Below, piece after piece: positions 57,101 through 64,000 of a stretch of DNA of 64,000 bases (its first letter is position 1; each line of letters opens with the position of its first letter). The stretch lies in contig CM026557.1 of assembly GCA_015143295.1 (NCBI GenBank), positions 28,429,760 to 28,493,759 on the forward strand. Reading direction: 5' to 3'. Below the pieces are notes generated by a model, which was given only the letters and a program-made list of their open reading frames with translations, was not told the origin of the DNA and did no database searches. This DNA is from Tetracentron sinense (taxonomy: Eukaryota; Streptophyta; Magnoliopsida; Trochodendrales; Trochodendraceae). The position numbers and the translations under genes were made by a program.

Positions 57101-58200
57101 TTTGGTTTTAAGCATAGAAGCATCACAAGTTAACCAGTAGGATTTCCTACTAGTTCATACACCAATCAAAGGTTTTGATCTTGGTTTCAAAATATTTTTT
57201 ATGGCATTAAAAGCTAGTAGAGTGTATCTACCTTTCTCAACCCAAATCCTTTTGGTTTCACGCTTTGGAAACACCAAAGAAGCAAGATCCAGACTTCGGA
57301 AGCTCAAACAAGGCTTCACCTTCAACCTAGTTCAAAACCCTAGCTTCTCTCTCTTCTCTCTCTCTCTAAAAAACTCTTCTTAGGTTGTGTAAACTCTTAC
57401 CCACCAGTGTGGAGCCTTATATATGTCGCGACCCAAAACCCACCCTAGGAGTTAGAGTGAACTTTGGACGACTAATCATGACTTGCTTGACAACTAACCT
57501 GAAAAACCCACAGAGCATATACAATAGAGGATATAAACAGCGGAAACATACTCTAACATAGCACAGCGGAAGACTACCAAACCTCTATGTATATACATAC
57601 GCAAATCCAAGTTTATACAAAAAGTCTCCAAAAGAAAGTGCGGACATGCCCGCCAAAATACATGAATCTAACTCTCATCTCACCCACAGCTAATCCACTC
57701 AGAATCTAATCACCACCTACTGATAACCCTCTACGGGAGGTTCCTCCAAAGGCTCCTCGGCGTACTCCTCTTCCACCCATGGACCAGGAGCACAAACATC
57801 AAATGGGGCAACAGCTCCCTCAGAACCTGCCGACATAAGAAGTACGGCTGAGCATGGAATACTCAGCGGGTACTAAATACTAACCAACAATTATAGCGTA
57901 GAAATAGCAATACATAATCAGGAGCAATTCATATATGTCAAACGGAAACAATTCACATCATACAAGGAAGTAAAGCAGTTTATAATCATGCTTGTAATTC
58001 GTAGAAAACCGATAAATCCTCTTGAAACATCGTGCACTTGACTTGACTTGAAATATCTTTTTGTACTTGAAAGCTTGTCATGTCTATCTTGCTTGATTCT
58101 TGTATGTCGTGTCATGTCATGCATGTCATGCGTGCTTGCTTGTGATCATGTAACTTGTGAGATATCCTTGTGAGATGTCCTTGTGAGATGCCTTGAGAGG

Positions 58201-58330
58201 GAAGGGAGACCCTTCTTTATGCAATGCACTTGCGAGGGAAGGGAGACCCTTCTTTATGATATGTATGTACTTGCGAGGGAAGGGAGACCCTTCTTCATGA
58301 TATGCACTTGTGAGTGAGGGGAGACCCCTC
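58201..58330 (-). repeat. LTR Y2 hairpin repeats with compensatory changes
   Basis: Four hairpins: GAAGGGAGACCCTTC at 58201-58215, 58238-58252 and 58279-58293, and GAGGGGAGACCCCTC at 58316-58330. The stem changes on both sides keep pairing. Spacers share TATGCACTTG. Confidence 0.75.
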
Positions 58331-58811
58331 GTGGAATGTTGGTTCTTGTCTTCTTGTGAAAAGCGAGGTAAAACATATCGTAGGATATGTCCCACCTCTA
58401 ACCATGTTCTTGAAAACCTCGATAAATCATGCCATGCATGCCGTGCTCGTGGGAACCGTGTACATACTTGCATTCAAATTTAAAGATGACATTTGGGTAA
58501 TTTCACAACACATATAGCATCAAAGATTGAGTAATGTAATATTCATAGCATTATGGGAAAGCAGGAAACACACTATCATAGTCCCTAGCAATATTCATAA
58601 TTTATTAAGCATGCATTTCCAGATTTTCAGCTCACTGTGTTCACCTTGGCATTTCATCAAACATGGTGTGTTCATTATGGATTTACCCTACAACATGCTT
58701 TTCTAGATGGGTTTTACTCAAATCATACATGTACGTTCATTATTGGAACAATGCCCTTCCCCATTTGTTCATCACACACAACCATTGGCATCCAATCGCC
58801 CATCCCATCTC

Positions 58812-58872
58812 CATTCACCATTCACCATTCACCATTCACCATTCACCATTCACCATTTACCATTTACCATTC
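58812..58872. repeat. ATTCACC heptamer microsatellite in LTR Y2
   Basis: About eight CATTCAC/CATTTAC units in tandem. LTR Y1 has only about two at the same place (near 17770), so the repeat has expanded in one copy. Confidence 0.75.
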
Positions 58873-59284
58873 ATCCATCTCATAGCACATGTGTAAATGA
58901 AAGAAAATGAAGAGAAAAGAAGGGGAAAGAGGAACTATAACTAGGAGGGTAGTAAGAAGCACCGACCTTGAAGAAATGAGGAAGAAACCCTCTTTCCAAA
59001 TGGCTGTGAGTTGCTGCCCTAGCTTGATTCGTGAGCTCCACGAATGCTTGCACCGAAATCTTGAAGAAAACGGGCTTGAGGTTGATCTAGGGTCTCAAAA
59101 CCCTTTGATTTCTCTCCAAAATGGAAACCCTAGATTGAAATCGCCTTCTCCTCTTTCTTCTATTCTCTCAAACTCTCTAAGTGTTGAATGATGCCCTAAA
59201 GGCTCGGGTTAAACTCTTAAGGTAAGAGTGAACTGACAAAAGACCGTAATACCCTTACTGGGATTTCTGCAATGACGCGAGGAC

Positions 59285-59965
59285 CGTGAATAGTGCTGAA
59301 CACATTGTGCTGTGAATAGTGCCAACTCGTGGTGCCGTGAATAGTGCCAACTCGTGGTGCCGTGAATAGTGCCAACTCGTGGTGCCGTGAATAGTGCCAA
59401 CTCGTGGTGCCGTGAATAGTGTCAACTCTTGGTCCGTGAATAGTGCCAACTCGTGGTGTTGTGAATAGTGCAAACTCGTGGTGTTGTGAATAGTGCCAAC
59501 TCGTGGTGCTGTGAATAGTGCAACTCGTGGTGCCATGAATAGTGCCAACTCGTGGTGCCGTGAATAGTGTCAACTCGTGGTCCGTGAATAGTGCCAACTC
59601 GTGGTGTTGTGAATAGTGCAAACTCGTGGTGTTGTGAATAGTGCAAACTCGTGGTGCTGTGAATAGTGCCAACTCGTGGTGCTGTGAATAGTGCAACTCG
59701 TGGTGCCATGAATAGTGCCAACTCGTGGTGCTGTGAATAGTGTCAACTCGTGGTCCGTGAATAGTGCCAACTCGTGGTGTTGTGAATAGTGCAAACTCGT
59801 GGTGCCATGAATAGTGCAACTCGTGGTGCCGTTGTCTCATGTACAGCGTGCTCGTGGTGAGTTGTACAACGTACCCGTGGTGAGCTGTACAACGTGCCCG
59901 TGGTGAGTTGTACAACGTACCCGTGGTGAGCTATACAACGTGCCCGTGGTGAGTTATACAACGGA
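59285..59965 (-). repeat. 24-bp tandem array in U3 of LTR Y2
   Basis: Twenty-two units of (C/T)GTGAATAGTGCCAACTCG plus TGGTG (about 59285-59826), then five units of CGTGGTGAGTTGTACAACG (about 59840-59965) that hold the palindrome GTTGTACAAC. Larger blocks of six to seven units are themselves repeated near 59404, 59560 and 59731. The unit length is a multiple of three, so long open frames arise by chance and should not be called genes. Confidence 0.85.
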
Positions 59966-60328
59966 TGCACACAGTATACGTTATCAGAGTACGTTGTCTG
60001 TGCTACGATTTCCTACAGGTATAGACTGTTTTAGCCATATCTTTTGACTCGTTCGTCCGATTTTGACGATTCAACTTGCGTTGTGTTCGTACTTCGAAGA
60101 GGAACAATTCTAACATTTCAAAATTTCCAAATTCTTCCTCATTTATTAATCATACCTCTTAAAAAGACAAGATGACAACGAAAGTGTCATGTATTAAGCA
60201 TGAAAAAGTCTGGAGCTCTACAATATAGGCAAAGGAGTTGGTAAAAGACCCCTAAGCGCTTCCAAAATATCTCCCCAATGTCGGTTTCAGCATAAAACGG
60301 AAGGAGGGGTCAATCGGAGGTGCCCACC

Positions 60329-60458
60329 AGTCAACCTATTGATTTAGGGGGTTTTGGAAAAAACCCCCATACAAAAAGTGCAAGCACCGATTGACCTCTG
60401 GTGAGGACTGGTCGACCGGTAGTGGATGGGTCGACTGGTGTTGTGACCGGTCGACCGG
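60329..60458 (-). promoter_or_regulatory. LTR W right-copy palindrome cassette
   Basis: Same arrangement as 33015-33144: GGTCGACC-type sites around a core AAACCCCCATACAAAAAGTG. The TATA box of this LTR copy is split by solo LTR Y2. Confidence 0.6.
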
Positions 60459-61253
60459 ACATGCCCTGTTTTTTTCTTCCCTCTGGTGTTTTGGCCATAA
60501 ATTTTGACTGACTTATCAGATTTAGATGATTCAACTTGATTTGGACTCGTAATTCAAAGGGGAACATATTTGTGTCTAATGGGCTAATCCTAATTGTGCT
60601 TTATTTATGGGAAAAATGAGCCTTAAAGTTGACTGGTCCAAAGTTGCTCCAGGGATTTCTGCAGACCAGTCTTCAGAAAACCTACTTTTGTCTTAACTTT
60701 GACTCATAATATGAAAGAGTGTTCAACATGAACATTGAATAAGATTGCAATATATTTCTAATGGCACAAGAATCACTCGATTCCGATGAGCGGTGACGAA
60801 ACTAGAGTTTTCACAAGTTGATGGAATGTCAAGACATCCCTCTTTGACACTTAGAACATTTAGAGTGCTTTCACACTCTTTTACCTTTGGTCCAACACCC
60901 TACTCATATCTCATAACTCATTCCCCCATAGGTTTGTAACCCACCTAGGTGATCATTGAGCCCACACCAACATGCATGAGAGGCCCGGCCTCTTTATGCC
61001 TCGGGCACTAGCACTATTCACCGCACTATTCACTTACAACCCTTTAAGCACTTAGGGTATTTTATACCCTTGCTTTTACCCACTTAAAATATCTTTATAC
61101 TCTTTTTTTGAGACTCAACACATACACCTAAAACCCTCACTTGACTCACCATAATACCAAGAACACAATGAAAGGCCTTAGGCCTTTACACACACCATAT
61201 AAGGGTACTATTCACTAACACTGTTCATAGCACAGTAAACTCGGATTCCGGGG

Positions 61254-62755
61254 TGTTGGCCAAGTAATGACCCTAAAGGGGGGGTGAATAGGGTCTATGG
61301 CAGCTTTTTAAAAAATTGAACTACAAATTCAAAAGTGCGGAATAAAATTAAATAACCAACAAGCTGAACTGTAGAATATTTAAAGGAAAGAGCGAAGAGA
61401 TAAGGAGAATGCAAACTCAAGATTTGTTTACGAGGTCCAGCAATCCAACCTACTCCCCGCCTCAGCTTCCAGCTAGAGGATTCACCACGATTCCTTAATC
61501 GCACTGGCTCCTTTACAGGTGGAGTCCAAACCTTTAGAATCTCTCTTATAGGTCACGATATTACCTTACAAGCTCTCCTTTAGGCCGAGCTGAAACCTCT
61601 CAAGAGACAACTCTCTCTTGAAATAACTGAAGCAATAGCTTCAGTGCAAGAATCCTGGATTCTTGACTACTTTCAATAAATGAGTTTTTGGATTAAAAAT
61701 CCGAAGAGAAAGCTCCTTAAATGAGCTGAATAAGAGTGAAATACAAACTCTAATTAAGTCTCTCAAAGTAGGTAGGAGTCAAGTAAGCTCAAGAGAGAAT
61801 TTTTGGGGATTTTCTAAGTATGAGAGTAAGTGAAAATCAATAGCAGTGAATAGGTGATAGATGGGAGTTATTGCTGTGATCAAGAGTTATTATATGTTCA
61901 TAAATGAACTCCTTTTATACCATTTGATTCAATAGTGCCGTTGGGGTAGCATTAAAAGCTTTTAGGTCCGTTGCAAACTAGCCGTTGCAAAGATTTTTCA
62001 GTTTCAGACATGATTTCGTCGACGAAGTGGAGTTTCCACTTGAGTTCGTCGCCAAATTCAAAAGATAGAATTTAATTTTTAAAAATCCTGTAATAACTTT
62101 GTCACTGAAGTTAACCCAACCAAAGATTTCGTCACCGAAATCAAGAAACAGAACTGAATTTGAAAATTTTTGTAATGACTTCGTCGCCGAATTCAATCTA
62201 CCCAGAGAATTCGTCGACGAATTCAGAGTAAAAATTCTGAATTCAGTCTTGGATCACACTGAAGGGATGTGATTGATTTCCTAGGTCAATTAGCTATACT
62301 CTTATCAAAATTTTATGATTAATTAGAGCTTTGGAGTGATCTTCAAAAATGTCCTAGGCTCATATGGTCAATCTATGATTCTTGAGCTTTTCAACTTACC
62401 ATCCTTTTAAGTACATTTTACATAAGTCCTACACATTCTCAGAATAAATAGTGAACACATTTAAAAATGATGAGAGATGATCTTGGCTTGACTTGGATCT
62501 TGTGATTTTGCCTTTTGTCTTCAATGGACCTGACTTGGACTAAGGTCTTATCTTGGATCTTCATCTTGTATTCATTGAGTTGAACTTCCTCTTGGGTAAT
62601 TTCCATCCTTTTTCATGATTGGAGTGCTATCAACTTATGTAATCTGAAATGTTCATGCACTTAAATGGTTTTATTAGTACCAAATATTTTATTATATTAT
62701 TATGTTATTATCAAAATTAATATGGGTACTTATGGTTGTAACCCTGAGGCTAACA
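61254..62755 (-). repeat. Sirevirus 2 3' LTR
   Basis: 1502 bp. On the minus strand it starts TGTTAGCCTC directly after the polypurine tract and ends ...TTGGCCAACA. U3 holds TTCGTCGACGAA-type palindromes (62013-62224) and a TATA box, GTATAAAA, at 61913-61920. Confidence 0.85.
61913..62224 (-). promoter_or_regulatory. Sirevirus 2 LTR promoter: TTCGTCGACGAA palindromes and TATA box
   Basis: The perfect 18-base palindrome GAATTCGTCGACGAATTC lies at 62207-62224 and TTCGTCGACGAA at 62015-62026. Four degenerate relatives (TTCGTCGCC, TTTCGTCACCGAAA types) lie between them. The TATA box follows about 95 bp downstream on the minus strand. Confidence 0.66.
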
Positions 62756-63141
62756 ATCTCCCCCTTTTTGATGATGACATAACAATGTAATGAAATTGGG
62801 TTGAGCTCCCCCTCACGACATGTTTTTCATAAAAACTTTGAGGTAAGCTCCCCCTACGCATATGCATTTAATCACAGTTGTTATTTAGATGCATATTTAT
62901 GATGAGGTAAAGGATATATCACCCCGGTTATGTACCAAGAAAAATTCCACAGAGATAAGTTTTTATTTTAATTTCTCTTCACAACATATTAGATCAAGAC
63001 AAGAAGAGAATTGTATAAGCAAAAGACATATTATGTGTGTACTGCCAAAGATGCAAGAAAAACATCATATTTCAAATGGTTCAAATGTCATTTCATTTTC
63101 AAATTTAAATTTTCATTACATTTCATGTTTCTCCCCCTATG
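62756..63141 (-). other. Repeated polypurine tracts of Sirevirus 2
   Basis: Four GGGGGAG runs on the minus strand: 63129-63141, 62846-62858, 62803-62814 and 62756-62769 (AAAAAGGGGGAGAT, next to the LTR). The last is the likely primer site. The intervening sequence has no supported gene. Confidence 0.8.
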
Positions 63142-63166
63142 TCAACATCAAAAAAAATTAAAGAAA

Positions 63167-64000
63167 TTAGAGTCCATCTGCTTTCTGCTTTTCGATGAGG
63201 TCTGCAACCTTTGAGATGACATCTTCTGATGGCTCAGTTGGATCGGAGTCATCATGGGAGTCTGAGGAAGAGGAGGTGGAATCTGAGTCTGAAGGAAGGG
63301 AGATGATAGGGGAATCAGTAGCTTGACCTCTTTTGGAGGGGGTTACCTTCATTGGTCTCTTGCCTTTGGAAGAAGAGGGGGCTTGAGAGGGAGGCTGAGA
63401 AGGAGTAGCTCCACTAGCCAGACTCACCAGAAAATTATTCATTTTCTTCAACTCATCAGTGGCCCGCAAGGTAATTGAGGCAGCTATGGAGTCATGCTCT
63501 GCCATATCCAAAAGAAACTTGCCTTGAGTCTTCAACTGAAGAGCTGACGATTCTACAATTCCTTGGATTGTCTTTGTGACCTTCTCCATTCGGATACTTT
63601 CTTTGGATTGTTCTGCCCCTAATCGATGTAGAAATGAAGATACAGAGTCAACTGTATCTTTGGTGACTGAGGCATCCATGTTAACTGTCCCTAAGACAGA
63701 GTATGTGGCATTGGCACACTTTCTAATATCATTATGCACCGGGGCAAGAGAAGACTGGACTGCTTTGAGAATTTTGCTCATCTCAGACTCAAGAGCTGCA
63801 AAACGGGAGAGAGTAGAGGAATGAAGATTCTGAAGAGTTTCCCTTGATTCGATTTGAATGGCAGTTAGATTTTCCTTTGTTGCTGCCATGAAGGAGAGCA
63901 GGGATGACTTTATCTCCTCTTGAAATGCCTGCTGGCTCATCCTCATTTCCAACTGAAACTGCTCCAAGCTGGAAGACATGGAGGCAATCTGCCCTGCCAT
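63167..64000 (-). CDS. Sirevirus 2 env-like ORF, C-terminal part
   Basis: A 277-residue open frame that runs to the window edge and likely continues beyond it. It is mostly helical and low in aromatics (e.g. SSSLEQFQLEMRMSQQAFQ), fitting a coiled coil across about residues 1-150. Then comes a Ser/Pro-rich basic stretch (SSSKGKRPMKVTPSKRG) and an acidic Ser-rich end (SDSDSTSSSSDSHDDSD). It sits directly upstream of the 3' LTR, where Sireviruses carry the env-like frame, and resembles the coiled-coil end of the Sirevirus 1 frame. No membrane segment is seen in this part. Confidence 0.65.
   Translation of the reverse strand: MAGQIASMSSSLEQFQLEMRMSQQAFQEEIKSSLLSFMAATKENLTAIQIESRETLQNLHSSTLSRFAALESEMSKILKAVQSSLAPVHNDIRKCANATYSVLGTVNMDASVTKDTVDSVSSFLHRLGAEQSKESIRMEKVTKTIQGIVESSALQLKTQGKFLLDMAEHDSIAASITLRATDELKKMNNFLVSLASGATPSQPPSQAPSSSKGKRPMKVTPSKRGQATDSPIISLPSDSDSTSSSSDSHDDSDPTEPSEDVISKVADLIEKQKADGL

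Larger units (their letters stand above)
57424..60222 (-). mobile_element. Solo LTR Y2 (Ty3/gypsy)
   Basis: 2799 bp from TGTCGCGACCC to GGAGCTCTACA, with a perfect ATATA duplication (57419-57423 and 60223-60227). Same family as Y1: both outer parts align along their length. The target ATATA is the TATA box of LTR W. Its U3 carries a 24-bp repeat array in place of Y1's palindrome cassette. Confidence 0.88.
35807..61253 (-). mobile_element. Element W right (5') LTR, stretched by nested insertions
   Basis: LTR W sequence is found as 35807-35892, 45532-45655 (copied again at 49161-49285), 56030-57423 and 60223-61253. These pieces line up without gaps with the left LTR. The interruptions are V1, solo LTR U, solo LTR Y2 and Sirevirus 2. 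V1, U and Y2 each have perfect 5-bp target duplications. The last few bases of the LTR lie beyond Sirevirus 2, outside the window. Confidence 0.88.
61254..64000 (-). mobile_element. Sirevirus 2 (Ty1/copia), 3' end
   Basis: On the minus strand: the end of an env-like frame (63167-64000), repeated polypurine tracts and the 3' LTR (61254-62755). It is inserted a few bases before the end of LTR W, after CGGGG (61249-61253). The rest of the element is right of the window. It is a different family from Sirevirus 1, since the LTRs do not match. Confidence 0.85.

Noticed and set aside
59217-59915. A 232-residue open frame of HHELALFT-like repeats on the minus strand
   Set aside because: It is the translation of the 24-bp tandem array. 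A unit length divisible by three without stops keeps several frames open. No start context or homology supports a gene.

Overview
The window is repeat-rich nuclear DNA from a flowering plant, probably a eudicot; the species cannot be read from the sequence. The evidence is nested Ty3/gypsy (Tekay/Del-like chromovirus) and Ty1/copia Sirevirus elements primed by initiator tRNA-Met, a CACTA-type DNA transposon, tRNA-derived SINE copies and a fold-back MITE. No intact host gene was found; one short broken membrane-protein-like fragment lies in the only older spacer (27144-31328). I label the LTR families X, Y, Z, W, V, U, T, S and Sirevirus 1/2 for convenience.

Left half (1-27143): an old gypsy element Z (minus strand) runs from its right LTR (24464-27143) through broken gag-pol to a left LTR (6097-8119). 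An inverted Sirevirus LTR piece (5680-6096) sits in the left LTR. Sirevirus 1 (plus strand, 820-5679) lies in that piece, and an X-family LTR (1-819) lies in the Sirevirus pol. At the border between Z's left LTR and its polypurine tract a solo LTR Y1 (8125-19402) was inserted with a perfect 5-bp target duplication, and Y1 was later split by a near-whole gypsy element X (8860-17688).

Middle (27144-31328): LTR-like remnants around a gene fragment, a CACTA derivative (28240-29276), a fold-back MITE, two SINE-like units and a 159-bp tandem repeat.

Right half (31329-64000): gypsy element W has a clean left LTR (31329-33955) and a gag-only interior. Its right LTR begins at 35807 and has been stretched to about 25 kb by insertions: whole-looking young element V1 (35893-45531), solo LTR U (45656-56029, itself holding solo LTRs T and S), solo LTR Y2 (57424-60222), and Sirevirus 2 (61254 to the window end). 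A 3.64-kb tandem duplication (42811-46450 / 46451-50079) crosses V1, W, U and T.

The most interesting signal is not a gene. Most of these LTR families carry, 15 to about 300 bp upstream of a TATA box, a compact cluster of short palindromes (ACCGATCGATCGGT, GGTCGACC, TACGATCGATCGTA or TTCGTCGACGAA types), in four cases around a shared A/T-rich core. The ACCGATCGATCGGT version occurs in a Ty1/copia LTR and in two Ty3/gypsy LTR families, with a 29-bp identical core between copia and gypsy. Two LTRs of the same family (Y1, Y2) carry completely different arrays between the same flanks. A second, downstream set of tandem hairpins shows compensatory base changes in the stems. Together these suggest exchangeable regulatory cassettes in plant LTRs.
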